From positions 1 to 64,000 of the forward strand of contig JAAXXT010000008.1 of NCBI GenBank assembly GCA_013334325.1: DNA of 64,000 bases, given 5' to 3'. Of this stretch, positions 35,478 to 44,283 are shown in pieces; within the stretch, counting starts at the first letter, position 1; the number at the start of each line of letters is the position of its first letter. This DNA is from Erysipelotrichaceae bacterium (lineage in GTDB: Bacteria > Bacillota_I > Bacilli_A > Erysipelotrichales > Erysipelotrichaceae). The notes below the pieces were generated by a model. That model did no database searches and had not been told where the DNA came from. It saw only the letters and a program-made list of their open reading frames with translations. The translations under genes and the position numbers were made by a program.

Positions 35478-35744
35478 ATGTTAACAAAAGAAGCGAAGAC
35501 AGCCATTATCAAAGATTATGCCCGTTTTGAAGGGGATACTGGTTCCGTTGAAGTGCAGGTCGCAGTATTGACCACACAGATCAACGTATTAACCGCTCAT
35601 CTCAAGATTCACGTCAAGGATTTCCATTCTACACGCGGATTAATGAAGATGGTAGGGACAAGACGTAGTTTGCTGACTTATCTTCGCAATGAAGATTTGG
35701 CTCGCTACCGCGCACTTGTTGCTCGTTTAGGCTTACGTAAATAA
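35478..35744 (+). CDS. rpsO: 30S ribosomal protein S15
   Basis: 88 residues from ATG 35478 ([32 protein letters not shown]), with [33 protein letters not shown], the rRNA-binding helices. RBS AGGAGG eight bases upstream decides this start; a longer in-frame start at 35424 would add 18 leader-encoded residues found in no S15. Precedes pnp, the usual order. Confidence 0.96.
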   Translation: MLTKEAKTAIIKDYARFEGDTGSVEVQVAVLTTQINVLTAHLKIHVKDFHSTRGLMKMVGTRRSLLTYLRNEDLARYRALVARLGLRK

Positions 35745-35753
35745 GTTCATTAG

Positions 35754-35781
35754 ACATCGGTTGAAAAATCGATGTTTTTTT
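35754..35781 (+). terminator. Terminator of rpsO
   Basis: ACATCGGTT (35754-35762), GAAA tetraloop, AATCGATGT (35767-35775), run of T. Confidence 0.88.
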
Positions 35782-35790
35782 ATGATCTAG

Positions 35791-35840
35791 ACTAAGGTTA
35801 ATAATCCTTAACTAGCTTAATAATCAAGGCTAGATTATTA
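35791..35840 (+). repeat. Direct and inverted repeats upstream of the pnp promoter
   Basis: TTAATAATC occurs at 35798-35806 and 35817-35825 (19 bp apart). GATTATTA (35833-35840) is its inverse. AAGG...CCTT and CTAGC...GCTAG arms bracket the direct copies, so several alternative hairpins exist. They lie upstream of the -10 box, so they act as DNA sites if at all. Confidence 0.55.
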
Positions 35841-35858
35841 TGTGAAAACAGGGTCTTG

Positions 35859-35867
35859 TGGTATAAT
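35859..35867 (+). promoter_or_regulatory. pnp: Extended -10 promoter of pnp
   Basis: TGG-TATAAT; leader of ~16 nt holds AGAGG before ATG 35890. Confidence 0.6.
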
Positions 35868-35889
35868 AAGTCAGTTAAAGAGGTAAACA

Positions 35890-38067
35890 ATGGCAAAACA
35901 AGTATTTAAGTTGGATTTCTGTGGAAGAAATCTACAAGTCGAAACGGGAGAAATTGCCAAACAGGCTGGTGGATCAGTCTTAGTTCGTTATGAGGATACC
36001 GTCGTGCTCTCAGCAGCAACGGCATCTAAAGTGACCAAGGACATTGACTTTTTCCCACTCACCGTCGGCTTTGAAGAGAAGTTGTATTCTGTAGGTAAGA
36101 TTCCTGGAGGCTTCCTTCGTAGAGAAGGACGACCAACTGAACATGCGACCTTATCCGGACGCTTGATCGATCGTACCCTACGCCCATTATTTGCGGACGG
36201 ATTCCGCAATGAAGTTCAAGTCGTCAACACGATCTTATCCGCTGACAATGATTGCTCACCGGATATGACAGCCATGTTTGGGGCATCTTTGTCCCTATGT
36301 GTCAGTGATGTTCCATTCAATGGACCTATCGCTGGTGTCATCGTTGGCTACATCGATGAAACATACGTCATCAACCCGACCTTAGCTGAACTGGAAAAAT
36401 CCAGCATCAACTTAATCGTCGCAGGCACCAAAGACGCCATCAATATGGTCGAATCTGCTGCCAAAGAAGTTTCAGAAGAAATCATGTTGGAAGCGATGAT
36501 GTTTGGTCATCAATACATCAAACAACTCTGCGAATTCCAAATTGAAATCGCTAAAGCTGCTGGAAAACCAAAAATGGAAGTCAAACTCTATGCGGTTGAC
36601 CCAGTTTTAGAAGCAGAAGTCAAAGCAGTATGCGAAAAAGATCTACGTAAAGCTGTATCTATCCAAGAAAAATTGGTTCGTTATAGCACCATCGATGAGA
36701 TCGAAGCAGCTACTTATGCGGATTTTGAAGCGAAGACCTATGAGTCTGATGCGATCAAATCCAAGACCATGAAACAAGTTAAAGAAATTACCCACGGTAT
36801 CGTTGCTGATGAAGTTCGTCGTTTAATCTCGATCGATAAGATCAGACCTGATGGACGTAAGATCAATGAGCTCCGTGCTTTGAATTCTCAAATTGATTTA
36901 TTACCTAGAGTACATGGTTCAGCCATGTTTACACGTGGTGAAACACAAGTTATGTCTATCTGTACCTTAGGGGCTTTAGGCGATAACCAGATCATCGATG
37001 ATCTGTCCGATGTCGATAACAAGCGCTTTATGCACCATTATAATTTCCCACCGTTCTCGGTAGGGGAAACAGGTCGTATGGGTTCTCCAGGACGTAGAGA
37101 AATCGGTCATGGGGCCTTAGGCGAAAGAGCCTTGCTTCAAGTCTTGCCTACCGAAGAAGAATTCCCATATGCGATCCGTTTGGTTGCTGAAACCTTAGAA
37201 TCCAATGGATCATCTTCTCAAGCTTCCATTTGTGCTGGCACCATGTCTTTGATGGCTGCCGGTGTTCCAATCAAGTCACCTGTGGCTGGGATTGCGATGG
37301 GTTTGGTTACTTATGGAGATCACTATGCTGTTTTGACTGACATCCAAGGGATGGAAGATCATTTCGGCGATATGGACTTTAAAGTAGCAGGAACCAAGAA
37401 TGGGATCACTGCTTTACAAATGGACATCAAGATCGATGGCTTAAACAGAGAAATCTTAAAAGAAGCTTTGGCTCAAGCTAAGATCGGTCGTTTAGAAATC
37501 ATGGAAAACATGTTGGCGACGATCGCTCAACCTAGAACGACCGTAGGTACATATGCACCTAAGATCGCTCAGTTGAAGATCCCTGCTGATAAGATCCGCG
37601 ATGTCATCGGTGCAGGAGGCAAGATCATCAATCAGATCATTGCTGACTGTGACAATGTCAAGATCGACATCGAAGATGATGGCCGTGTCTTGATTTACCA
37701 CAACAATCAAGCTGCTTTGGATAAAGCCAGAGGCATTATCGAAAGTTTAGTGAGATCCGCTAAAGTCGGCGAAGTTTATGAAGGCAAGATCGTAAGATTA
37801 GAAGCCTTTGGGGCCTTCGTTGAGCTCTTCCCAGGTACAGATGGTTTACTCCATGTCTCCAAGATCGATTACACGCGCGTTGAAAAACCAAGCGATGTCT
37901 TCAAGATGGGCGATAAGGTCAAAGTCATCGTAACTGAAATCGATGAGAAGGGCAGAGTCAATGTATCCCGCAAGGATCTGATGCCTAAGCCTGAAGGTTA
38001 TGTCGAAAAACCAGCTGCCGAAAGAAAGCCGTTTGAACACAAGAAACCTTTCGAGAAAAAAAGATAG
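35890..38067 (+). CDS. pnp: Polyribonucleotide nucleotidyltransferase (PNPase)
   Basis: 3'-5' phosphorolytic RNA degradation; 725 residues. Two RNase PH domains ([44 protein letters not shown]; then [14 protein letters not shown] and [40 protein letters not shown] with active-site residues), KH domain ([30 protein letters not shown]) and S1 domain ([33 protein letters not shown]). Full length, own promoter and terminator. Confidence 0.97.
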   Translation: MAKQVFKLDFCGRNLQVETGEIAKQAGGSVLVRYEDTVVLSAATASKVTKDIDFFPLTVGFEEKLYSVGKIPGGFLRREGRPTEHATLSGRLIDRTLRPLFADGFRNEVQVVNTILSADNDCSPDMTAMFGASLSLCVSDVPFNGPIAGVIVGYIDETYVINPTLAELEKSSINLIVAGTKDAINMVESAAKEVSEEIMLEAMMFGHQYIKQLCEFQIEIAKAAGKPKMEVKLYAVDPVLEAEVKAVCEKDLRKAVSIQEKLVRYSTIDEIEAATYADFEAKTYESDAIKSKTMKQVKEITHGIVADEVRRLISIDKIRPDGRKINELRALNSQIDLLPRVHGSAMFTRGETQVMSICTLGALGDNQIIDDLSDVDNKRFMHHYNFPPFSVGETGRMGSPGRREIGHGALGERALLQVLPTEEEFPYAIRLVAETLESNGSSSQASICAGTMSLMAAGVPIKSPVAGIAMGLVTYGDHYAVLTDIQGMEDHFGDMDFKVAGTKNGITALQMDIKIDGLNREILKEALAQAKIGRLEIMENMLATIAQPRTTVGTYAPKIAQLKIPADKIRDVIGAGGKIINQIIADCDNVKIDIEDDGRVLIYHNNQAALDKARGIIESLVRSAKVGEVYEGKIVRLEAFGAFVELFPGTDGLLHVSKIDYTRVEKPSDVFKMGDKVKVIVTEIDEKGRVNVSRKDLMPKPEGYVEKPAAERKPFEHKKPFEKKR

Positions 38068-38073
38068 TTAACT

Positions 38074-38098
38074 AAATCCAGAGAAATCTGGATTTTTT
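38074..38098 (+). terminator. Terminator of pnp
   Basis: AAATCCAGA, GAAA tetraloop, TCTGGATTT, then T-run. Perfect 9-bp stem. Confidence 0.9.
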
Positions 38099-38099
38099 A

Positions 38100-38127
38100 T
38101 TGTCTTTTTCACAAGGCATGCTATACT
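38100..38127 (+). promoter_or_regulatory. Promoter of the fadR-like/etf/ldh operon
   Basis: -35 TTGTCT (38100-38105), 16-bp spacer, -10 TATACT (38122-38127). Confidence 0.7.
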
Positions 38128-38137
38128 ATATCCAAAG

Positions 38138-38148
38138 TGGTCAGACCA
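38138..38148 (+). promoter_or_regulatory. Candidate operator for the GntR/FadR-type regulator
   Basis: TGGTCAGACCA, a perfect palindrome about one central base, lying between the -10 and the start codon. It matches the TGGTCnGACCA core known for FadR/LldR-type GntR repressors, so autoregulation and ligand-dependent control of the lactate operon are likely. Confidence 0.8.
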
Positions 38149-38151
38149 GTT

Positions 38152-38832
38152 ATGAAAACAAACAAAACCAGCGATGAAATTATAGATATCATGATCAACA
38201 ATATTGCTAATGGCACCTGGAAAGAGGGCGATCTTTTACCAGGTGAACGTTTATTAAGCGATGAATACAATGTATCCAGAGCTCTTTTAAGAGAAGCCTT
38301 AATAGCGTTACAACTTTTAGGTCTCATTATCGTTAGACAAGGCGGTAAACGAGTCGTATCATCGTTTAGCTATCGACCTATTTCTACGTTAATGGCCATT
38401 TCTTTACAAAATAATCCATATTTCGATCCAGATCTGCTTCATTTTAGACAAGTACTAGAAGTCGATGCGGTTGCTTTGGCTTGTGAACAAGATGATACAG
38501 ATCGTCTATTAGAAATAACCAAACAAATGGAAGATGATCACGTGAAGGGTGAACCCATAGCGATGGCTTTAGATATCGCGTTTCATCAAGAGATCTTTCG
38601 TTTAAGTCATAACATCTTCTTAATAAAAACATCTGAACTTATCGAAGAATTACTTAAACACTCCGTAAGTTACAATCGTTCTAAGATCTTATCCAATCGA
38701 GATTATGGCTTAGTCTTGGTTCATCAACATCAACGTATCGCAGTAGCGATCAAAAATAAGAATAAGGATCTAGCCTGTAATGCCATGCGTAATCATCTTC
38801 AGACCGTTAACCAAATCGAGGAAAGCCAATGA
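38152..38832 (+). CDS. GntR/FadR-family regulator of lactate operon
   Basis: 226 residues. N-terminal winged helix (SDEIIDIMINNIANGTWKEGDLLPGERLLSDEYNVSRALLREALIALQLLGLIIVRQGG) and C-terminal helical FCD ligand domain (LLHFRQVLEVDAVALA..., FHQEIFRLSHN, HQRIAVAIKNKNKDLACNAMRNHL), whose His/Asp residues normally bind a metal and a carboxylate. LldR-like, so lactate is the obvious ligand given the operon. ATG 38152 is chosen; a GTG at 38137 overlaps the operator. Neither has a Shine-Dalgarno. ATGA overlap with etfB. Confidence 0.9.
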   Translation: MKTNKTSDEIIDIMINNIANGTWKEGDLLPGERLLSDEYNVSRALLREALIALQLLGLIIVRQGGKRVVSSFSYRPISTLMAISLQNNPYFDPDLLHFRQVLEVDAVALACEQDDTDRLLEITKQMEDDHVKGEPIAMALDIAFHQEIFRLSHNIFLIKTSELIEELLKHSVSYNRSKILSNRDYGLVLVHQHQRIAVAIKNKNKDLACNAMRNHLQTVNQIEESQ

Positions 38833-39638
38833 AAATCATCGTGTGTATCAAACAAGTACCAGCGACCCAAAACGTTCAAATCGATCCTAAAACAGGCTCT
38901 TTGATGCGTTGGGCAGCGACTACCAAAATGAATCCTTTTGATTTGGTCGCTTTAGAAGCAGCCTTACAATTAAAAGATAAGTCTTCGGCTGAAATTACCG
39001 TCATTACGATGGGGCCAAACGCTGCGAAAGCCGTCTTGACTGAAGCTTTGTCTATGGGTGCTGATAAAGGAATCTTGATCAGTGATAAAGCCTTTGCGGG
39101 AGCGGATGTCTTAGCGACTTCCCATACCTTGTCCTATGCGATAGAAGCACTTAAGATCGATTATGATCTTCTTCTATGTGGTCAACAGACCACCGATGGG
39201 GATACTGCCCAAGTAGGACCTTCGATCGCAGCACTTCTTAATATTCCTCATATCAGTTATGTGAGAAAACTAATAAGCAATCCTAATACCTTTACAGTTG
39301 AAAGTATCATCAACGATGATCGACTCATCGCTGAAATCAAGAAACCTTGTTTATTGACCATCGATAAAGATTTCGCTCAAGCAAGATATCCATCCTATTG
39401 GAAATTGATTGAAACCATCAATACCCCAATTCAAATCATTACATTAGCTGATCTTAAGAATCCTGATACGATCAATCATATCGGTCAAGCAGGGTCTCCG
39501 ACTTCAGTACTTAAAATCTATCCACCAGTACACGAAGTCATTTCTAAGAAACTAAGTGGTAAATCAAAAGACATCGTCAATGAACTCGTTGATTATCTAA
39601 AAGATGAACATCTCATCGAAAGGAACAGCCATGAGTAG
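38829..39638 (+). CDS. etfB: Electron transfer flavoprotein beta subunit
   Basis: 269 residues. Starts MKIIVCIKQVPATQNVQIDP, with GALSMGADKG-like segment (ALSMGADKGILISD) and LLCGQQTTDGDTAQVGPSIAALL, the EtfB nucleotide-binding motif. Pairs with EtfA. In Ldh-Etf complexes such as Acetobacterium woodii LctBCD, EtfB carries the flavin that meets NAD(H). It lies in the operon regulator-etfB-etfA-ldh, overlaps the regulator by ATGA and etfA by 8 bases. Confidence 0.92.
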   Translation: MKIIVCIKQVPATQNVQIDPKTGSLMRWAATTKMNPFDLVALEAALQLKDKSSAEITVITMGPNAAKAVLTEALSMGADKGILISDKAFAGADVLATSHTLSYAIEALKIDYDLLLCGQQTTDGDTAQVGPSIAALLNIPHISYVRKLISNPNTFTVESIINDDRLIAEIKKPCLLTIDKDFAQARYPSYWKLIETINTPIQIITLADLKNPDTINHIGQAGSPTSVLKIYPPVHEVISKKLSGKSKDIVNELVDYLKDEHLIERNSHE

Positions 39639-40824
39639 GATCGTTATTCGTCATGAGGCCTGTACCTTATGTGAGGTATGTTTAAATGCTTGCCCATTCA
39701 ATGCGATGGAGAATCTAAATGGGAAGATTGAGATCAATTCAAACTGTAAAGTATGCTCAATCTGTGTTAAGCAGTGTCCTGAAAAATGTATTTCAAAAAT
39801 AGAAGATGAACTGTTTCAAGTTGATCGTTCCTTATATAAAGGCATCATGGTTATAGGCGAGATGAGACAAAAAGATCTTCATCCAGTAACTTTAGAATTA
39901 TTAGGAAAAGCTAGAGAACTCGCTGATAAGATCAAAGCCCCTGTGTATTGTATGATCGTTGGGGAAGAGTTATTAGATGCTGCTCAATTATGCTTATCCT
40001 ATGGAGCTGATGAAGTCTTTGTATGTGAAGATCGAGAATTGAAATTTTATAGAAGTGATATCTATGCGAAACTCATCAGTGAAAGAATCAGTCAAATCAA
40101 ACCAAGTGTGGTCTTAGTAGGCGCTACGCCTTCAGGTAGATCATTAGCGCCTAGATTAGCAGCGCTTCTTAAAACTGGTTTAACAGCGGATTGTACACAA
40201 CTAGACATATTAGACAATACGGACCTTATACAGCGACGTCCTGCTTTTGGAGGCAATATCATGGCCGATATTATGACCACGCGTCATCGTCCTCAAATGG
40301 CTTCTGTACGCTATAAAGTATTTAATCCTATTGAAGAAATCAAGAATCCTGTAGGCATCATTAAACGTTTATCGATCAATCCAGATGAACTTCTTTCAGG
40401 AATCAATCTATTAGAGATCCATCATGAAGCTGTATCAGAATCGATCACAGAAGCCAAACGCATCATCGTCGCAGGGGTAGGTGTCAGTGATCCAGAAGGT
40501 TTAAAGCTCGTTCATCAATTGGCTGATCAACTTCAAGCTTCTGTTGCCTATACAAGACCTCTTGTTGAGCGTGGTTTGGCTTCGTATACCCATCAGATCG
40601 GACTCTCTGGTAGAACAGTTCAACCTGAGCTTTTGATCACTTGTGGCGTCAGTGGGGCAGTTCAATTCATCTCTGGGATGGAACATAGTGAACACATCAT
40701 CGCCATCAATAAGGATCCCAAAGCAGACATCATGAATGTAGCTCATGTGGCGGTCGTAGGTGATGCTTATGAGATCTTACCTCAGTGGATAGAAGCGTTA
40801 AAGAAAGGATCATTCCATGTATAA
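39631..40824 (+). CDS. etfA: Electron transfer flavoprotein alpha subunit with ferredoxin domain
   Basis: 397 residues from ATG 39631 (GAAAGGA upstream; the longer frame from 39604 is not needed). The first 60 residues are a two-cluster ferredoxin: CTLCEVCLNACP and CKVCSICVKQCP, each able to ligate [4Fe-4S]. Then the EtfA fold, with the FAD-binding end IGLSGRTVQPELLITCGVSGAVQFISGM and AINKDPKADI. Plain respiratory EtfA lacks the ferredoxin part; it is known from the A. woodii lactate dehydrogenase complex (LctC). Overlaps ldh by 8 bases. Confidence 0.93.
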   Translation: MSRIVIRHEACTLCEVCLNACPFNAMENLNGKIEINSNCKVCSICVKQCPEKCISKIEDELFQVDRSLYKGIMVIGEMRQKDLHPVTLELLGKARELADKIKAPVYCMIVGEELLDAAQLCLSYGADEVFVCEDRELKFYRSDIYAKLISERISQIKPSVVLVGATPSGRSLAPRLAALLKTGLTADCTQLDILDNTDLIQRRPAFGGNIMADIMTTRHRPQMASVRYKVFNPIEEIKNPVGIIKRLSINPDELLSGINLLEIHHEAVSESITEAKRIIVAGVGVSDPEGLKLVHQLADQLQASVAYTRPLVERGLASYTHQIGLSGRTVQPELLITCGVSGAVQFISGMEHSEHIIAINKDPKADIMNVAHVAVVGDAYEILPQWIEALKKGSFHV

Positions 40825-42214
40825 AAACATCGATAAAAAAGACCTAGCTTTTCTTAAAGACATCGTAGGGGAAGATCGTTTATTGATCACTTTACCAGAT
40901 GGTTTCAATAATGATGAGATGCCGATCTATGGTTTAGGAAATGGTGAAGTTGCGGTTTACGTAATAAACAGTACAGAAGTTTCCAAGATCCTTCATTACG
41001 CCAACGAAAACAATATTGCGGTGACTACTCGAGGATCTGGGACTGGATTAGTTGGATCTTGTGTTCCTTTACACGGAGGCATTATCCTATCTACCGCAAA
41101 AATGAACAAGATCATCTCCATCGATCCATCTACAATGAGCGCTGTCGTTGAACCTGGTGTCTTATTGATGAAACTCGCCGCTGAGGCAGAAAACCTTAAC
41201 GTGATGTATCCTCCTGATCCAGGAGAAAAAAGTGCCACGATCGGAGGTAACGCAGCCACCAACGCAGGAGGCATGCGTGCGATCAAATATGGGGTTACTA
41301 GAGACTACATCAAAGCTCTAGAACTTGTCTTAGCCAGTGGTGAGATCGTTACTTTAGGAAAAGATGTTTCTAAAAATAGCTCTGGTTATGCCTTAAAGGA
41401 TCTTATGATTGGTTCAGAAGGAACCTTAGGTATCATTACGAAACTTACTTTGAAATTGATCCCAAAACCAACCCTTAATGTATCTTTATTGGTTCCTTTT
41501 GAGAATATACATTCTTGTCTTCAAGCTGTTCCGGAATTGGTTCAATTACCAGACATCTGTACGACACTTGAGTTTATGGAGAAAGAAGTCTTAGATGACG
41601 CAAAAGAATATCTAGGCAAAGATTTCCCTGATCGTCATTATCCTGCTTATTTGATCATAACTTATAGTGCTTCTACTCAAATCCAATTGGATGCGATGAT
41701 CAAGAGTGCTTCTGATAAACTAAAGACCTTGAATGCGAAAGATATCTTTATATCTGATACGGTTGAAAGACAAAGCTCATTATGGAATACACGAGGTGCT
41801 TTCTTAGAAGCCATAAAGAACTCTACTTCGCTTATGGATGAAGCTGATGTGGTCATGCCTATAACACGCATCGCAGATTATCTAGACTACATCAATCAAT
41901 TATCTCATCAACATCAAGTTCGTATCAGAACCTTTGGTCATGCGGGAGATGGTAATCTACATGTCTATGTATGTAAAGATGATATTGAAGAAGCTCGTTG
42001 GACAGAACTATTACCTATAGTAATGGATGCCTTATACGCTCGTGCTTTAGAAGAAAAGGGTGCAGTGAGTGGTGAACATGGGATTGGTCACGCTAAGAAG
42101 GCTTATCTAGAAGCTTCAGTAGGTAAGACTCAAATCGCATTGATGAGATCCATCAAAGAAGTGTTTGATCCACAGTGGATCTTGAATCCAGATAAAATCA
42201 TTGATTTAAAGTAA
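40817..42214 (+). CDS. FAD-dependent D-lactate/glycolate dehydrogenase (GlcD/LctD-like)
   Basis: 465 residues. FAD-binding type 4 domain with TRGSGTGLVGSCVPLHGGIIL, PPDPGEKSATIGGNAATNAGGMRAIKYG, GYALKDLMIGSEGTLGIIT; C-terminal substrate domain with FGHAGDGNLHVYV and EHGIGHAKKAYL (metal/substrate His residues). With etfBA it should form the complex that oxidises lactate with NAD+ while taking up reduced ferredoxin. There is no lactate permease gene in the operon, unlike A. woodii. Its stop codon lies within the terminator stem. Confidence 0.9.
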   Translation: MYKNIDKKDLAFLKDIVGEDRLLITLPDGFNNDEMPIYGLGNGEVAVYVINSTEVSKILHYANENNIAVTTRGSGTGLVGSCVPLHGGIILSTAKMNKIISIDPSTMSAVVEPGVLLMKLAAEAENLNVMYPPDPGEKSATIGGNAATNAGGMRAIKYGVTRDYIKALELVLASGEIVTLGKDVSKNSSGYALKDLMIGSEGTLGIITKLTLKLIPKPTLNVSLLVPFENIHSCLQAVPELVQLPDICTTLEFMEKEVLDDAKEYLGKDFPDRHYPAYLIITYSASTQIQLDAMIKSASDKLKTLNAKDIFISDTVERQSSLWNTRGAFLEAIKNSTSLMDEADVVMPITRIADYLDYINQLSHQHQVRIRTFGHAGDGNLHVYVCKDDIEEARWTELLPIVMDALYARALEEKGAVSGEHGIGHAKKAYLEASVGKTQIALMRSIKEVFDPQWILNPDKIIDLK

Positions 42215-42233
42215 GCATTCGCTTACTTTTATT
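42208..42233 (+). terminator. Terminator of the lactate operon
   Basis: AAAGTAAGC (contains the TAA stop), loop ATTC, GCTTACTTT, then TATTT. Confidence 0.8.
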
Positions 42234-42247
42234 TATCTAAGGTCCTG

Positions 42248-42256
42248 TGTTAAAAT
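42248..42256 (+). promoter_or_regulatory. pepV: Extended -10 promoter of pepV
   Basis: TGT-TAAAAT, then GGAGG and ATG 42275. Confidence 0.45.
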
Positions 42257-42274
42257 AATACGGAGGTAAAAACT

Positions 42275-43654
42275 ATGGATTTCTATCAAAAGGCATCAGA
42301 AAGAAAAGAAGAACTCGTTAAGACTTTACAAGAACTGGTCAGGATCCCGTCTTTATATGATCCAGAAACCATTGTACCCAATGCCCCATTTGGGAAAACA
42401 TTAAGGGATGCTTTGGATTATATGTTGAATATGGCTAAAGCTGATGGATTTAAAGTCAGAGATCTAGAAGGATATGCAGGTGTTATTGAATTTGGAGAAG
42501 GCACAGAAATTATGGGTGTCTTGGGTCATTTGGATGTGGTCCCTGTTGGGAAAGGATGGAGCGTTGATCCTTTTAGTGCCACCATCAAAGATGGCTATAT
42601 CATAGGAAGAGGATCACAAGATGATAAAGGTCCAAGTGTTGCTGCATATACAGCGATGAAAATACTAAAAGACTCAGGCTTTAAACCACAAAAAAGAGTC
42701 TTTATGATCTTAGGAACAGATGAAGAAAGTGGTATGGGCTGTATGAAGTACTACCAAAAACATGGGGAAATACCTAACTTCGGCTTTGTGCCTGATGCTG
42801 ATTTTCCTGTCATTTATGGAGAAAAAGGTATTCTTCAACTCGATGTCAAAGGTCATAAAAAAACCCAGATCGTTTCTTTGAAGGCAGGAGAGAGACCTAA
42901 TATTTGTATAGGAGAAGCTTCTGTCATCATGAGTGGTGAAGCCAAAACGGACCTATTTAATTTCTACTTGAAATCTAATCAATTGGTTGGCCATATCGAT
43001 GAGACCACACAAGGTGTCAGCTATTTTATCAAAGGCAAATACGCTCATGGATCAACCCCTCAAGAAGGGATCAATGCGGCTTGGCATTGCTTAAACTTCG
43101 TTTCTGCTGCCTATCATGATGAAGTCGCCACTGAACTTGCGAGATTACTAAAAGAATATCGTGGAGATGCCTTAGGTATTCGTTATTTTGGATCCCATAT
43201 GGGTTTTCTGACCATGAACTTAGGCGTCATCAATGTTGAAAAGGATGATTTCCATTTGGTTTTAGACATTCGATATCCTCAAGAAACCAATGAAGTCGTC
43301 ATCATCGAGAATATCCAAAAAGCACTTGCTGAAAAACTAGGGACTTTCAAAGTATCCATTCAAGGTCATAAAGGACCACTCTTTGTGGATCCTAAGAGTA
43401 AACTTGTTTCGACTTTAGAAAAAATATATCGTGATTATAGTAAAGATGACCAAAGCCAATTGATGACGATGGGTGGAGGGACTTACGCACGTTCTTTCGA
43501 TAATTTCGTAGCCTTTGGGGCAGAATTTCCTCTTAGAAAACGTCCTGATTGGGTAGGCAATGTCCATCAAGCAGATGAAGGCTATGAGATTGAACAATTG
43601 GTGATGGCAACAGCGATCTATGCGCAAGCCATCTATGATTTGACGAGCCAATAA
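42275..43654 (+). CDS. pepV: Dipeptidase PepV (M20 family)
   Basis: Cytosolic zinc dipeptidase, 459 residues. Zinc motifs: GHLDVVPVGKGWSVDPFSATIKDGYIIGRGSQDDKGP (His, Asp, bridging Asp), TDEESGMGC (catalytic Glu and ligand), DADFPVIYGEKG (Asp ligand), and the last His near NVHQADEG. The lid domain lies between. Order pepV-trmB-M42 peptidase, two bases apart from trmB, so one transcript. Confidence 0.95.
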   Translation: MDFYQKASERKEELVKTLQELVRIPSLYDPETIVPNAPFGKTLRDALDYMLNMAKADGFKVRDLEGYAGVIEFGEGTEIMGVLGHLDVVPVGKGWSVDPFSATIKDGYIIGRGSQDDKGPSVAAYTAMKILKDSGFKPQKRVFMILGTDEESGMGCMKYYQKHGEIPNFGFVPDADFPVIYGEKGILQLDVKGHKKTQIVSLKAGERPNICIGEASVIMSGEAKTDLFNFYLKSNQLVGHIDETTQGVSYFIKGKYAHGSTPQEGINAAWHCLNFVSAAYHDEVATELARLLKEYRGDALGIRYFGSHMGFLTMNLGVINVEKDDFHLVLDIRYPQETNEVVIIENIQKALAEKLGTFKVSIQGHKGPLFVDPKSKLVSTLEKIYRDYSKDDQSQLMTMGGGTYARSFDNFVAFGAEFPLRKRPDWVGNVHQADEGYEIEQLVMATAIYAQAIYDLTSQ

Positions 43655-43656
43655 GC

Positions 43657-44283
43657 ATGCGGATGCGTAATAAACCTTGGGCCAATGATTTTTTAAATCA
43701 ACATCCCAAAGCGACCACCAACCCTATCGATCTTAAAGGATCTTGGAAAGCTTCCTATTCAAAAGTTATATTAGAAATAGGCAGTGGTAAAGGAGGCTAT
43801 CTTTTTGATTTAGCGACCCTTCACCAAAATCAACGTTATATTGCCTTAGAAAAGGACCGTAATGTCTCTGCGACAGCTTTACGTCATCATGATGTCTTAG
43901 GTCTAGAGAATCTTTTATGGATCAATAATGGGGCTGAAAGTATCCAAACTTGGTTTGAAAAAGGGGAACTCGATGAGATCCATCTAAACTTTAGTGATCC
44001 ATGGCCAAAAAAACACCATGAGAAAAGAAGATTGACCTCTAAGACCTTTATGCCTATTTTTATAGATTTATTAAGACCTGAAGGTTTAATCAAGTTTAAA
44101 ACAGACAATCAAAAATTGTTTGAATATACCATCCTTCAAATGCAGGTTTATCCCTTAGAGATGACTTTTTTTAGTGTGAATTATATTCATAGTTTAGAAG
44201 AAGAGGATGCCTATACTGAATATGAAATGAAATTCAACGCCTTAAATCAACCGATCTATCGCGCTGTATGGAGAAAAAAATGA
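43657..44283 (+). CDS. trmB: tRNA (guanine-N7)-methyltransferase
   Basis: Makes m7G46 in tRNA. 208 residues: the start MRMRNKPWANDFL is the family's conserved N-terminus, EIGSGKGGYLFDLA is the SAM motif, and LNFSDPWPKKHHEKRRLTSKTFM holds the catalytic Asp and substrate loop. ATGA overlap with the peptidase gene. Confidence 0.96.
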   Translation: MRMRNKPWANDFLNQHPKATTNPIDLKGSWKASYSKVILEIGSGKGGYLFDLATLHQNQRYIALEKDRNVSATALRHHDVLGLENLLWINNGAESIQTWFEKGELDEIHLNFSDPWPKKHHEKRRLTSKTFMPIFIDLLRPEGLIKFKTDNQKLFEYTILQMQVYPLEMTFFSVNYIHSLEEEDAYTEYEMKFNALNQPIYRAVWRKK

